Shown here: positions 22,235 through 31,579 of the stretch, in pieces | Layout: the number at the start of each line of letters is the position of its first letter | Position numbering within the stretch: the stretch's first letter is position 1 | NCBI GenBank assembly: GCA_963930645.1 | Contig: CAWVNO010001177.1 | Span: forward strand, 1 to 64,000 | DNA length: 64,000 nucleotides | Origin: Salticus scenicus | Lineage: Eukaryota; Arthropoda; Arachnida; Araneae; Salticidae | Direction of reading: 5' to 3' | Program-made: the position numbers and the translations under genes | Notes under the pieces: model-generated | Told to the model about the DNA's origin: nothing | Databases searched by the model: none | The model's input: only the letters and a program-made list of their open reading frames with translations

Positions 22235-23071
22235 TTATTTAGTTCTAGAAAACTTCTTTATAAGCTTATCCGCCTCGTTTTCAATCTCTGTACGAATCGA
22301 GTCCAAGTCATAACTGCAGCCCTCGTCCTTTTCATAGACTGAAATTATATCTTTTAGCGAATCGCTCACCATTTCTTCTTTGATTTTTTCAAAGTCTTCG
22401 CCAATTTTGGAGTACGCAGATAGGTATCTATTATAATTTACATAATTTTTAATCTTGTACTTGTTCAGAGCTTGTTCGTTGAACTGCTTACGCTTAACCT
22501 TAAAAATGTTCCTAGAGCGTGGAGATTCTTCAGCGTCGGCCTTCATGACGAATCCTTCTAGCGGACACTCTGCATAAGCGCTGGGATACGTTTCAACTTT
22601 TTCGTACAGATCCCCTATCGTTTGGTAATCTAAATCTAAGATGGGTACGTGGGGTAGCTTCACTCGCTGGAAAATGTTCACGGCGTCGCTATACTTCATA
22701 AACGTATCTGAATCCAGTTGGTAGATGTCGAAGGCCCGAAAAAAGACAGTATTGCTACCGAATACGGCTTCGGATTCAAAATCACGATAGGTTATTCTCT
22801 TCATGTGGCTTCCGAATACTTCTCCATAAATGATAAAATTGTCATGTAAAATGTCTTTGATAAGCCGTACCTTTTCCGACAGCGGTTCCAAGATTGCGTT
22901 CAAGTTAAAAAGGCGTGTCTTTTCATCTAGCACTACGTTTCTAGATTGTATCCTGAACGTATTCTTCACGTAGCCAATACCGATATTAGAGCCATCCAAT
23001 TTTTCGGTAGCTATTAAAGGTATGCCCGAATAAATTTGGCTTGTGATCTCGTGGTACTTGATAAGGGCCAT
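22235..23071 (-). CDS. RNA ligase, Rnl2-like nucleotidyltransferase
   Basis: 278 aa. Motif I E-K-L-D-G-S-N gives K24 as the nucleotidyl-lysine. Further motifs: 'FRIQSRNV' (39-46), 'YGEVFG' (82-87), 'FFRAFDIY' (110-117), motif IV 'EGFVMK' (172-177) and motif V 'IFKVKRKQF' (189-197). These match the RNA ligase family of T4 Rnl2 type, which seals nicked RNA using ATP. Length is slightly below full Rnl2, with a short C-terminal helical part. All catalytic motifs are present, so probably functional. Role could be repair of host-cleaved RNA or tRNA (inference). The mirrored copy is a pseudogene (39959-40187). Confidence 0.88.
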   Translation of the reverse strand: MALIKYHEITSQIYSGIPLIATEKLDGSNIGIGYVKNTFRIQSRNVVLDEKTRLFNLNAILEPLSEKVRLIKDILHDNFIIYGEVFGSHMKRITYRDFESEAVFGSNTVFFRAFDIYQLDSDTFMKYSDAVNIFQRVKLPHVPILDLDYQTIGDLYEKVETYPSAYAECPLEGFVMKADAEESPRSRNIFKVKRKQFNEQALNKYKIKNYVNYNRYLSAYSKIGEDFEKIKEEMVSDSLKDIISVYEKDEGCSYDLDSIRTEIENEADKLIKKFSRTK

Positions 23072-23141
23072 CGTAAATAGATTAGAAACAGAACGGTCAG
23101 ACTAGAAAATATCTAATAAGCTATTTCAATGAGTATGAAGA

Positions 23142-23173
23142 CAGAATGAATGAGTACGGAGCCGCTATTTATA
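23142..23173 (-). promoter_or_regulatory. Core promoter for RNA ligase
   Basis: TATAAATA (23166-23173), then GCGGCTCCGTACTCATTCAT and TCATTCTG (23142-23149) on the minus strand. The TATAAATAGCnGTACTCA string recurs at several orphan promoters in the window. Confidence 0.7.
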
Positions 23174-23208
23174 CTAAATATAAATCAACTAATCAACCAA
23201 CCAACTTG

Positions 23209-23264
<56 letters not shown>
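23209..23264. repeat. A(n)T(n) palindrome 6
   Basis: Outer arms include TTTATACTAAATATAAATC and its inverse; the ligase TATA box is duplicated in inverted form on the far side, giving a long palindrome with promoters facing both ways. Confidence 0.85.
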
Positions 23265-23439
23265 CAGATGGTTGGTTGATTAGTTGATTTATATTTAGTA
23301 TAAATAGCGGCTCCGTACTCAAGCTACATTCATTCTGTTGGTTGGTTTCTAAAGTTATTTTTCTAAAGATATTTCTAAGTTGGCCGCTACAGTTCTAAGT
23401 TGGCCGTTAAAGCTATATTTCTAAGTTGGCTACTAAAGC

Positions 23440-23730
23440 TATATTTCTTTAGCCAATCATTGTAGATGGCGCTGCAGTCTATATATATAGTATATATATA
23501 GTATATCTATTAGGGTGGGTGGGAGTGGAATTTATTTCTTCTACTGTACGGTCATGCATAAACTCGCTCCTGACCCACTTCCTTTAAAATAGGATGAAAT
23601 TGCATAATTTATACAGTATTGGCTTTGAAAACAAGACTTTTGTCTGACAAATTACTGCAGGTTTTCATGAAATCAGGATAGATCATAGGCTTTTATAGAA
23701 AAATCTAACTCTCCATCAATCTTGCTGAAA
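23440..23730 (-). promoter_or_regulatory. Conserved intergenic block with CTCF-like core, copy 1
   Basis: Contains TGTAGATGGCGCTGCAGTC (23461-23479), TATATATAGTATATATAG, GGGTGGGTGGGAGTGG and 'GGTCATGCATAAACT'. The other five copies are in the opposite orientation. TAGATGGCGCTG matches the core of the CTCF-binding consensus; an ATTG/CCAAT box lies next to it. Confidence 0.6.
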
Positions 23731-23830
23731 ACCTATTACGAGTGACCCGTTGCTGGCGAGACACAATGAGCGTGTAGTCATGTTAGCCATAGTATATATA
23801 GACAAGCTTCAAGGGTGGGCGTGGCACCTG

Positions 23831-23862
<32 letters not shown>

Positions 23863-23873
23863 TTTTTTTTTTT
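23831..23873. repeat. A(n)T(n) palindrome 7
   Basis: Left flank GGGTGGGCGTGGCACCTG, right flank AAGGTTGGTTGGTTGG; the centre carries (TA)8 between the A and T runs. Confidence 0.8.
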
Positions 23874-24064
23874 AAGGTTGGTTGGTTGGTTGATTACATT
23901 CTCTATATATAGTATCGCTGACGTGCCACTTCATCAGTCTATCTCAATCTTTGCCAGCAACGGTTGTTTCAAAGGCCCTCGCCGATAGCAACCCTCTCTA
24001 AGCGATAATCTAAAAGGTCATCCGGTCGAGCCTTATCAGATATCATGCATCCGCTCGCCAGAGT

Positions 24065-24102
24065 ATAAATACCGGCCTCTCGCCCCAGCTTATTCATTCT
24101 GA
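24065..24102 (+). promoter_or_regulatory. Core promoter for Pro-rich protein
   Basis: TATAAATA at 24065 and TCATTCTG at 24095, about 30 bp apart; ATG at 24119. Confidence 0.75.
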
Positions 24103-24118
24103 CCCTCTGCTTTTTGAA

Positions 24119-24715
24119 ATGGCCACTCTATCATTTGACTCTCTGACGGACGAACGAGTTGATTGCGACTGTGTCATAATACCGCAATGGAACGTATTGA
24201 ACACCCCTCGCATATCTTGTGAATTGATATGTAATTATGACCGTTCTATGAAAATGCCAGCTCCAGCCATTATTCCCAAACCTAAGCCAGCTCCCACACC
24301 TAAACCGGCTCTCATTCAAAAACCAGCACCAGCACCTAAGCCTGATCCAGTTCCCACACTTAAACCAGATCCAGTTCTCACACCTAAGCCTGATCCAGTT
24401 CCCACACCTGATCCAGTTCAAATTTCAATACCCATGTCAGAGATGATGTATTTTAAAGTACCAACGCTATTAAGCCCGCTACCAAAATCTCCAATTTCAG
24501 AAGACCCGTCCAAAGTAACAGTTTATCGCCCTTGGAAGCCTCCACCGAAGATAGATTTCGTGGTACGGCCTAAACTAGCAACTGCCGGCTTTGAAGATCC
24601 TAGAATTCGAAGACGGCAGGGCATAGTCGTTCTCAAGTCAATCGTCGATCTGAGAGATGGCAAATGTTACAGCCACATACAAACAGAGGTCAGGAAAAAT
24701 TATTGTTGGGTTTAA
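24119..24715 (+). CDS. Proline-rich repeat protein (left copy)
   Basis: 198 aa, unrecognised. Three parts: a conserved N-terminus ('LSFDSLTDERVDCDC', residues 4-18, up to about 45); a Pro/Lys/Ala-rich repeat (about 48-100) built on PKPDPVPTPKPA-like units; and a conserved C-terminus with 'SEMMYFKVPTLLSPLP', 'PWKPPPKIDFVVRPKL' and 'DPRIRRRQGIVV'. The partner (37815-38603) keeps both ends but has a longer, different linker. No signal peptide or membrane segment. The arrangement suggests a flexible spacer between two binding ends. Confidence 0.7.
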   Translation: MATLSFDSLTDERVDCDCVIIPQWNVLNTPRISCELICNYDRSMKMPAPAIIPKPKPAPTPKPALIQKPAPAPKPDPVPTLKPDPVLTPKPDPVPTPDPVQISIPMSEMMYFKVPTLLSPLPKSPISEDPSKVTVYRPWKPPPKIDFVVRPKLATAGFEDPRIRRRQGIVVLKSIVDLRDGKCYSHIQTEVRKNYCWV

Positions 24716-24729
24716 GCCCAAACGATTTA

Positions 24730-24803
24730 TAAAAAAATCGGGTCGAACGAAGTGTCTCATGGCAGATTACTGTCTTTGACACTTCGTTCGACCCGTTTTT
24801 TTG
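24730..24803 (+). terminator. 3' hairpin 4 (after Pro-rich)
   Basis: Stem AAAATCGGGTCGAACGAAGTG with complement; A and T runs at the ends. CCAATATTGGATG follows at about 24812. Starts 15 bp past the stop codon. Confidence 0.85.
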
Positions 24804-25096
24804 TAACAATTATATTGCCAATATTGGATGCGTTTAAGATTTTGACTTAAGATTTTTGACTTAAGAATTTGAATGGATATTTTTATAACTGAAGTCTTGG
24901 AGATATATATTTTTATCCAACTTAAAACAGTTTGGCAAAAAAATATTATTTTCAAATCAAAAACTATAAAATTGAAATGATAAACTTTGAAAAATCCAAA
25001 AAAAAATAGTATCTTGAAAAAATTATAGAAATCGGCCAAAGACACTTTAACATGATATATATAGGTTAGCTAGAGTCAATCAACCAATCAACCAAC

Positions 25097-25099
<3 letters not shown>

Positions 25100-25141
<42 letters not shown>

Positions 25142-25157
25142 TTTTTTTTTTTTTTTT
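25100..25157. repeat. A(n)T(n) palindrome 8
   Basis: One of the most extended palindromes: the arms continue through CAACCAATCAACC and TAGCTAGAGTCAATC to TTAACATGATATATATAGG, about 75 bp each side (about 25045-25215). Partner 37330-37365. Confidence 0.85.
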
Positions 25158-25224
25158 CAAGGTTGGTTGATTGGTTGATTGACTCTAGCTAACCTATATA
25201 TATCATGTTAAAGTGTATACACTA

Positions 25225-25480
25225 TCATTGTCCAGCAATGCTTATCTGCGTCTATAAAAATCTTTACTGCATCCTGTTTCATAGCAAATGAGTTATACAA
25301 TATCCTGTTTCCGCGTTCAGCGACAATAATTCTATAAATAGCTCATCCTGTTTTCGTAGAAACTGACTTATGCAATATCCTGTCTTCAGATTGACAATAT
25401 CCTGTTTCCGCGTCCAGCGACTCTATAATAAGCCTTATCTTATCCTGTTTTCGTAGAAACTGACTTATGCAATCCTTCAG
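25225..25480. promoter_or_regulatory. ETS/C-EBP-like repeat cluster upstream of 554-aa gene
   Basis: Repeated ACTTATGCAATATCCTGT and CATCCTGTTTTCGTAGAAAC units; mirrored at 37095-37255 before the 464-aa gene, so conserved with the gene pair. Confidence 0.5.
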
Positions 25481-25486
25481 ATCGAC

Positions 25487-25494
25487 TATATAAG
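25487..25494 (+). promoter_or_regulatory. TATA box for 554-aa protein
   Basis: TATATAAG, 60 bp upstream of ATG; CCATTCTCTC about 30 bp downstream may be the initiator. Confidence 0.65.
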
Positions 25495-25547
25495 CTCTGG
25501 CATTTGATCGAATAGCCATTCTCTCTTCGGAGCTTTGAACTACCAAT

Positions 25548-27212
25548 ATGTATAAAAATCAATGCTCTCTGAAGAAGCTTAAAGCGGTAAACTCGCTACG
25601 AAACCGTTTTGGGGTTATCGAGCTGTTTCCCAAAAACCTTTCGCCTACTGTTAAGAAATTGGAAGAGTATCCACACTTCCAAACCATGATCGGTGAAGGC
25701 AAGATTTGTGTATTCTGTCTATACATGACGTCCGATTTGAAGATTGAATTCAAAAAACGTACTCTGACAGACAAGATAACGAATACAATCCCAGCCATAG
25801 GCAGAGAGGCCAAGACAAACTATCCGCTGAGACCTCAGGAGATTAAATGGAGCACTCTGATGAACCGATATAAAAGACCCCCCAGCGAAGCCAACAGAAC
25901 CAACGCCGACGTGAGAATTGGTTTCAAGTGCCCCAACAATCAGTTTCTTGTAAAGTCCTATTTTACGTTTGGTCAGCGAACCGTCGGACAAGGATGCGCC
26001 CATATCATACAGACTTTGAACGTGCCATTCCTGTTCTTTGTGAGGCGTCCTGGCGAGACACGAGTAAAACCGGACAACAGATACTTTGCTGGCGACAAGC
26101 TCCATTACCACGACCGTTTCATATTGATTGCCGACTCCAGTTACAAGGTGCCTGCTGGGACCACCTACATTCTGTTTACGACTCAAAAAAACTTTTTCAG
26201 TTTGGACATTGTGCCAGAGAATTTAGAGTTGGGCTTCGAAACCAAAAATCCTTTGGTGGAACGCGTAACAAAAATAGATGGTATGTACGACATATCCGTA
26301 CCAACGCCCATGATACAGCATATAGATGATGAAGACGACTCTCCCGTAGAAATGAGTACTGAAGTCGCCAGAATAACATCTAAATATTTTGATAAGCCAA
26401 CGTCTCCATCCCAAGAGCCAGAAATCTATTTTCCTGAATCATCCCAAGAGTCATCTCAAGAACCAGAGCCAGAGATCTATTTTCCTGTGGACAGAAGAAC
26501 AATAGTCATAACAACAAACTTTGCAGCCCAATACAAGTCTCTGACTTTTAAAGACTGGAAAAACTTGAAAGATCGCCCCGACAATAACTTCGTACGCCCC
26601 TACGGACCAGATCTACCTGGACTTGACCTGAGAATTAAATCGGTAAAACGGAAGGCTGAGACAATTCCCAAGAGTGCCAAGAAACATAAGCCATCTTTCA
26701 AGGAGGCGGCCACAAATACAGAACCAGAGCCAGTGTTTAAATGCCCACTACCCGTTGCACCTGAGCCAGTTTTTAAACGTCCAGCACCCATTGAAAGTCC
26801 TGATCCCGTTGAAGATCCTGAATCCATTGAAAGTCCTGACCCCATTGAAAATCCTGAGATATGTCCCGTTGAAGATCCTGAACCCATTGAAAGTCCTGAG
26901 ATATGTCCAGAGCCCATTGAAAGTCCTGAGATATGTCCCGTTGAAAATCCTGAATCCATTGAAAATCCAGCTCCCATTCAAAATCCTGAACCCATTGAAA
27001 ATCCAGAATATTTTTATGGATGGCCTACTATTGAAAGGTCAGAGGTACAAACTGAACTGGATGAGCTTGATAATATTTTATGTACGCCTTTATCCATGCC
27101 AGCGGATACGCTAGACTCGTTGATGGATGATCTTATGACGCCATCAACTATACAGTATACGATGGAACCGCTGGAGACTCAGTCAGGCTTTGAACTGCCA
27201 GATTTCATATAA
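25548..27212 (+). CDS. Unrecognised 554-aa protein, transcription-factor-like layout (left copy)
   Basis: Residues 1-235 form a basic, probably beta-rich globular part ('GQRTVGQGCAHIIQT', 'FILIADSSYKVPAGTTYILF'), strongly conserved in the partner (35631-37025). A linker with Ser/Glu/Pro repeats follows. A second conserved patch has 'FVRPYGPDLPGLDLRIKSVKRKAE', with a candidate nuclear localisation signal KRKAE and 'AKKHKPSF'. Then a long array of ESPDPIENPE-type repeats (about 400-490), much shorter in the partner. The acidic-hydrophobic end ('LDELDNILC', 'LDSLMDDLMTP') resembles a transactivation domain. Nuclear regulator is inference. Confidence 0.65.
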   Translation: MYKNQCSLKKLKAVNSLRNRFGVIELFPKNLSPTVKKLEEYPHFQTMIGEGKICVFCLYMTSDLKIEFKKRTLTDKITNTIPAIGREAKTNYPLRPQEIKWSTLMNRYKRPPSEANRTNADVRIGFKCPNNQFLVKSYFTFGQRTVGQGCAHIIQTLNVPFLFFVRRPGETRVKPDNRYFAGDKLHYHDRFILIADSSYKVPAGTTYILFTTQKNFFSLDIVPENLELGFETKNPLVERVTKIDGMYDISVPTPMIQHIDDEDDSPVEMSTEVARITSKYFDKPTSPSQEPEIYFPESSQESSQEPEPEIYFPVDRRTIVITTNFAAQYKSLTFKDWKNLKDRPDNNFVRPYGPDLPGLDLRIKSVKRKAETIPKSAKKHKPSFKEAATNTEPEPVFKCPLPVAPEPVFKRPAPIESPDPVEDPESIESPDPIENPEICPVEDPEPIESPEICPEPIESPEICPVENPESIENPAPIQNPEPIENPEYFYGWPTIERSEVQTELDELDNILCTPLSMPADTLDSLMDDLMTPSTIQYTMEPLETQSGFELPDFI

Positions 27213-27230
27213 AAACAAAAAATATGTAAA

Positions 27231-27330
27231 ATTTAAAAAATTTGGGTCAAACGAGGCTTCCTCATGTTTAGATTTGTCATTATGACTTATCTTTACGATG
27301 GAAGCCTCGTTTGACCCATTTTTTTTAAAT
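27231..27330 (+). terminator. 3' hairpin 5 (after 554-aa gene)
   Basis: Different subtype: GGGTCAAACGAGGCTTCC stem, loop about 45 nt with an inner GTCATTATGAC. Starts 19 bp past the stop. CCAATATTGG at about 27341. Confidence 0.85.
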
Positions 27331-27390
27331 CAAAATGCTACCAATATTGGTATTGAAAAAAAATAACTTGTAAAATTTATCAGAACAATA

Positions 27391-27477
27391 AAAAAATTGG
27401 GTCAAACGGGGCATGTTTAGATTTGTCAGTATGACTTATCTTTACAATGGAAGCCTCGTTTGACCCACTTTTTTTAA
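27391..27477 (+). terminator. 3' hairpin 6, degraded tandem copy
   Basis: Duplicate of hairpin 5 about 155 bp further on, with part of its left stem lost (ACGGGGCATG replaces the arm). Also followed by CCAATATTGG at about 27488, so the hairpin and palindrome were duplicated as one unit. Confidence 0.75.
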
Positions 27478-27609
27478 ATCAAAATGCTACCAATATTGGA
27501 TTTGTAAAAAAATAACTTGTAAATTTTATCAGATTAATTAGAAAGTGACACATGACAATACTTTATAAAAGTCCATCTAAGTCACATTAAAATCAACCAA
27601 CCAACCAAC

Positions 27610-27612
<3 letters not shown>

Positions 27613-27684
<72 letters not shown>
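27613..27684. repeat. A(n)T(n) palindrome 9
   Basis: Flanks CAACCAACCAACCTT and CAAGGTTGGTTGGTTG; partner 35023-35077. Confidence 0.85.
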
Positions 27685-27689
27685 CAAGG

Positions 27690-28370
27690 TTGGTTGGTTG
27701 ATATATATTTGTTTCCTCGTTCACCACTTTTCATTTATCAAGATTAACTTTTCAATTTAATCCTATCATGTTTTTATCCAAAGGCTAAGTTTCAAAGCCT
27801 CATTTTAAATGAAACCTGTTAATTTTGATCACGTGGATCGCTTGGCCATCCAAACTACAAACTTGGCAATTAGATGTTTGAACTGACCCTTTAAAATTAT
27901 CTAAGCCATAGTAGCCTTTCAATTTTGACTGTTTAAACGTGAATCGGCTATGCAAGAGGTCATGATAAAACTGAGTCCTGTATCTGGACCATGTCAACAC
28001 GAAGACCTTTGACATGGCATCGCTTAGCAGGTAAAATTTAAACGCGCTGGGCTAGTCAGGATAAACGTAACCATTGAACTCTGGGCCATGCTTAGCAGTA
28101 GCAACCCATACTGTAAAAATAATATTTACGAGATACAATGGCAAAGCGACAAATGAAAAGCTTAAAAGTAGCGGCCCTGGGTCCAGTCTATGGTATCATT
28201 TTAAAAGAAACCATTGAGCCATCCAAGAGGCCTTGATAGAATCGGCTTACTGAACAAATCTATAGGTGAAAGACATAGAGAGCCCATATTGTAAAATTTT
28301 AAATTATAAAATTCAAAAGTGGATATGGGTTAAGTTTCAAAGTCACATGACCACACCCACTCTTAAAATA
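27690..28370. other. Non-coding, left-arm intergenic
   Basis: No convincing ORF. Contains short segments repeated inverted near 34330-34440 and 31640-31740 ('AATGAAACCTGTTAATTTTG', 'TTGGATGGC'). Probably decayed spacer. Confidence 0.5.
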
Positions 28371-28386
28371 AAACCAACCAACCTTT

Positions 28387-28432
28387 AAAAAAAAAAAAAA
28401 AAAAAAAAAATTTTTTTTTTTTTTTTTTTTTT
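28387..28432. repeat. A(n)T(n) palindrome 10
   Basis: Arms extend through CCAACCAACC to CACACCCACTCTTAAAATAA and its inverse, about 55 bp each side. Inverted partner 31464-31512 is nearly the same. Confidence 0.85.
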
Positions 28433-28924
28433 CAAGGTTGGTTGGTTGGTTTTATTTTAAGAGTGGGTGTGGTCATGTGACTAGTAAATATCATCGGATC
28501 AAAAAGTGATATAACCGAGATTAATTTCGGAGCTAAAAAGAAGAACCCAAATTGTCTCCCCAACTGGCTGAACCCAGATTAGGTATTTTTTAGCTTGAAA
28601 TCTTAGCTGATCTGAGTTTGGTCGTTGGTAAAAAATATCAGCGGATTTTTCTAAGGCCCAAATGAAATTCTTTCAAACTAAATCTGGCAGACTAGAATTT
28701 AGTAAGAAATACATACTCATAATCATTAACCCTCCCGCTAACCCCGAGATATCTTTAAGAAGATACCGTACAACGTAAAGTCAGATCCGTCTCGGTACCG
28801 CGTTTAAGCTCGTCCGACGTTCAGATCAAATGACTATTGTTAGCCCGCTTAGAGAGACTTGGCATAGTGCCAACTGAGTCGATACACGGGAATGAGTCGA
28901 TACTGTGTCACATGACAATACTGC

Positions 28925-29165
28925 TTAGACATCTTCATAATTGGCCAATCTATATTTTAAACTATCATTTTCAGCTTGCAAGCTAGCCATTCCCTCTTTC
29001 AGGCTAGCCATTGCGTTCACGTGTAACTTATAAATAATTTCCCACAAGCGTATTCTATCAGTCTGTATCGTTTTGATTTCGTCTTGCAGAGTTTCTCTGA
29101 TATTATTTTCCTAAATCTCTTTCATATCGGCCTCTATCCCTTGGCAACGATTCAATATGGACATC
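28925..29165 (-). pseudogene. Truncated antisense tail of zinc-finger/coiled-coil gene
   Basis: The minus strand matches the end of the gene at 29401-30984, including the final residues, the stop codon, part of the ASLKEGM coiled-coil repeats and the 'GIEAEMK' segment, with deletions between them. It is the left-arm image of the central gene's tail and locates the inner limit of the inverted duplication. Confidence 0.75.
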
Positions 29166-29257
29166 ATGGCAAGTATGGACTGGCAAGTATGGAGATGAAT
29201 GGCAAAATTAAATCTTGGCCAATATATATATATAAGCAAAGTAAAGCCACGCCCACT

Positions 29258-29258
<1 letters not shown>

Positions 29259-29303
<45 letters not shown>

Positions 29304-29310
29304 TTTTTTT
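29259..29310. repeat. A(n)T(n) palindrome 11
   Basis: Flanks GCCACGCCCACTC and GAGTGGGCATGGC, forming a palindrome of KLF/Sp-like boxes rather than CAACC arms; TATA boxes on both sides. Confidence 0.85.
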
Positions 29311-29311
29311 G

Positions 29312-29342
29312 AGTGGGCATGGCTTTACTTTGCCTATATATA
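29312..29342 (+). promoter_or_regulatory. Core promoter for zinc-finger/coiled-coil protein
   Basis: GAGTGGGCATGGC directly after the T run, then TATATATA at 29335; ATG at 29401. Confidence 0.7.
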
Positions 29343-29400
29343 CCGACCCTGTAAATTATAAAATTATATCCAGCTATCTTCAAGCCATTATTCATCTTCT

Positions 29401-30984
29401 ATGATGCCTGCCGGTCCCAATTTGAGAAGGTATATGAACGCTCTCGTATGGGACAGAACTCCGTTTTCATGTCCGCGCTGTAACGTTCTCGTCTTGCCCA
29501 AACATTATGAAAGGCATTGTAGGAATGAAACCACCATGGACCCTTTAACATGCTGCGTTTGGTGCGAGGGCCAATTTACATTCCAAAGAGGGGAAAAGAA
29601 CGGTGCCGCTGATCATTTGATAGAATGCTTTAGAAATTTTAGATTTAGGATGACTGAACCTGAGCCTGAACCTGAGCCTGATTCTGATGACGAAGATCCT
29701 GCTGCCGACCCATACGAATTTTTCGATTTCGACCCAATGTGCGCAAAAAAAGATTTTTTCGAGCATACGCGTTACTTCATGGACGACTGGGCCTACGAAC
29801 CCGTCTGGACGATCGATTTAGAGCCTCCACCCGTACCTTTCGAAGACGAAACGCTGAATTTGGCCGCCTCTTGCGTGCTGAGATATCTTGAAGGCAACCT
29901 GGCGTTCATCCACGTCATGGTGCGAGCCGTAGCCTATAGAGATTTTATAAGATTCATGGATAGAGACGACGGCTTGACCCAAACCCTACCCTTTTCATGT
30001 TGGTGCGACGGCGGCAGGGAACAAAATCCCAAATTCAGGCAGCATAGGCACATGATCGTAGTAACTTATTCAGAAGATCATTTTCACAAGAACGTGTGGG
30101 GTAGGATCAGACCCGACGAACGACCGTATGTCGGTTACAGCTGCCTGAAAAGCAAATCTATAGAGACCGTCTGGCATTTGGTCAATACACTGGGATATCT
30201 CAGCAACCGAAAATCTAGCTGTAATTTTTCATTCGAAAGCCAACTAGGGGTTGGTAACAGGAAACATTTTTACATCCAGGAGACGCTTCCCAAAGATTAC
30301 AGATTGGTCTTGGCTACGCTCTGGAACGGAGGCATCATGAGGCTCCTAACCCAAAATTATGCCTGCAGGCATCCCGATAAATTGCTCAGAGTTCCAATAG
30401 CGTTCATCGACGGAAAATATAAAATCAAAATCAAACATTTGCCAGGCATAAAACTGAAACTGGTACTACCCGTATCGAGAAATTTCAAGTCGTCTAGTGC
30501 GCGTACCCAATACTTCTTGCATCTGAACAACGAAAAAAAGATGTATTTTACGCCAGGCACGCAGACCGAAGAAGATTACAAACTGTTTTACGAAGTCGTT
30601 AAAGAAGATTATTGGGAACCCAGCAAGCGTCAACAGATGTGCTTCCAGTGCGTGATGCCCATAGTGGGACGCTGCAAAGGGATAGAGGCCGAAATGAAAA
30701 ATATGAAAGAGATTTACGAAAATAATATACGGACTCTCAAAATTGAAAACCAAACGCTGCAAATGCAAAAAATGGAATACTTGGAACATATTTTTGATTT
30801 ACACATGCACGAAATTGCTAACCTGAAAACTGAAGTTGCTAACCTGAAAGAGGGAATGGCTAGCTTGCAAGCGGAAAATGATAGTTTAAAAGAGGGAATG
30901 GCTAGCCTGAAAGAGGGAATGGCTAGCTTGAAAGCTGAAAATGATAGTTTAAAATATAGATTGGCCAATTATGAAGATGTCTAA
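29401..30984 (+). CDS. Zinc-finger / coiled-coil protein, family Z (intact)
   Basis: 527 aa; two in-frame ATGs at the start. C24-x2-C27-x11-H39 followed by C52-x2-C55 and an H-x3-C near 72-76 indicate one or two zinc-binding knuckles. An acidic Pro-Glu stretch (about 84-100) follows. A conserved core has 'LPFSCWCDGG' (C200-W-C202) and 'FRQHRHMIVV' (about 211-220), also in the 56264 paralog. The last 100 residues are heptad repeats (GMASLKEGMASLKAENDSLK), a coiled coil. Related to 56264-57968, 58576-59067 and 63768. No known family recognised. It spans the centre of the inverted duplication. Confidence 0.7.
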   Translation: MMPAGPNLRRYMNALVWDRTPFSCPRCNVLVLPKHYERHCRNETTMDPLTCCVWCEGQFTFQRGEKNGAADHLIECFRNFRFRMTEPEPEPEPDSDDEDPAADPYEFFDFDPMCAKKDFFEHTRYFMDDWAYEPVWTIDLEPPPVPFEDETLNLAASCVLRYLEGNLAFIHVMVRAVAYRDFIRFMDRDDGLTQTLPFSCWCDGGREQNPKFRQHRHMIVVTYSEDHFHKNVWGRIRPDERPYVGYSCLKSKSIETVWHLVNTLGYLSNRKSSCNFSFESQLGVGNRKHFYIQETLPKDYRLVLATLWNGGIMRLLTQNYACRHPDKLLRVPIAFIDGKYKIKIKHLPGIKLKLVLPVSRNFKSSSARTQYFLHLNNEKKMYFTPGTQTEEDYKLFYEVVKEDYWEPSKRQQMCFQCVMPIVGRCKGIEAEMKNMKEIYENNIRTLKIENQTLQMQKMEYLEHIFDLHMHEIANLKTEVANLKEGMASLQAENDSLKEGMASLKEGMASLKAENDSLKYRLANYEDV

Positions 30985-31463
30985 GCAGTATTGTCATGTG
31001 ACACAGTATCGACTCATTCCCGTGTATCGACTCAGTTGGCACTATGCCAAGTCTCTCTAAGCGGGCTAACAATAGTCATTTGATCTGAACGTCGGACGAG
31101 CTTAAACGTGGTACCGAGACGGATCTGACTTTACGTTGTACGGTATCTTCTTAAAGATATCTCGGGGTTAGCGGGAGGGTTAATGATTATGAGTATGTAT
31201 TTCTTACTAAATTCTAGTCTGGCAGATTTAGTTTGAAAGAATTTCATTTGGGCCTTAGAAAAATCCGCTGATATTTTTACCAACGACCAAACTCAGATCA
31301 GCTAAGATTTCAAGCTAAAAAATACCTAATCTGGGTTCAGCCAGTTGGGGAGACAATTTGGGTTCTTCTTTTTAGCTCCGAAATTAATCTCGGTTATATC
31401 ACTTTTTGATCCGAGTCACGTGACCACACCCACTCTTGAAATCAACCAACCAACCAACCTTGG

Positions 31464-31494
<31 letters not shown>

Positions 31495-31512
31495 TTTTTT
31501 TTTTTTTTTTTT
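31464..31512. repeat. A(n)T(n) palindrome 12
   Basis: Arms extend to GTCACGTGACCACACCCAC and its inverse: an E-box (CACGTG) and CACCC box on each side of the A/T centre. Confidence 0.85.
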
Positions 31513-31579
31513 CAAGGTTGGTTGGTTGGTTCATTTCAAGAGTGGGTGTGGTCACGTGACTTTGAAACTTAACCCTTCC

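Larger units (their letters stand above)
15125..29150. repeat. Left arm of giant imperfect inverted duplication
   Basis: Starts GTCGCCAGAAG, whose reverse complement closes the right arm at about 45893. Gene order and orientation mirror the right arm: BRO-like A, B and C, ligase, Pro-rich and the 554-aa protein each have an inverted partner. The inner end runs into a truncated antisense copy of the tail of the central zinc-finger/coiled-coil gene. The arms are not identical; A partners differ at about 25 of 181 residues. Confidence 0.85.

Noticed and set aside
22067..22342. Frames with Lys/Phe homopolymers across A/T junctions (also at 29084, 31345, 32725, 39028, 53020, 59137)
   Set aside because: Poly-Lys/poly-Phe comes from translating A(n)T(n); no conservation outside the homopolymer.
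26600..26977. Minus-strand Gly/Ser-Met-rich frame
   Set aside because: Antisense of the ESPDPIENPE repeats in the 554-aa gene; no promoter and no homolog in the other arm.
27800..28015. 71-codon minus-strand frame
   Set aside because: Lies in a repeated spacer; the related sequences near 34.3 kb are not open in the same frame.
29990..30060. QHRHMIVV as a proven HUH nuclease motif
   Set aside because: Only the H-x-H is present; no catalytic Tyr or helicase could be placed, so it is kept as a hypothesis only.
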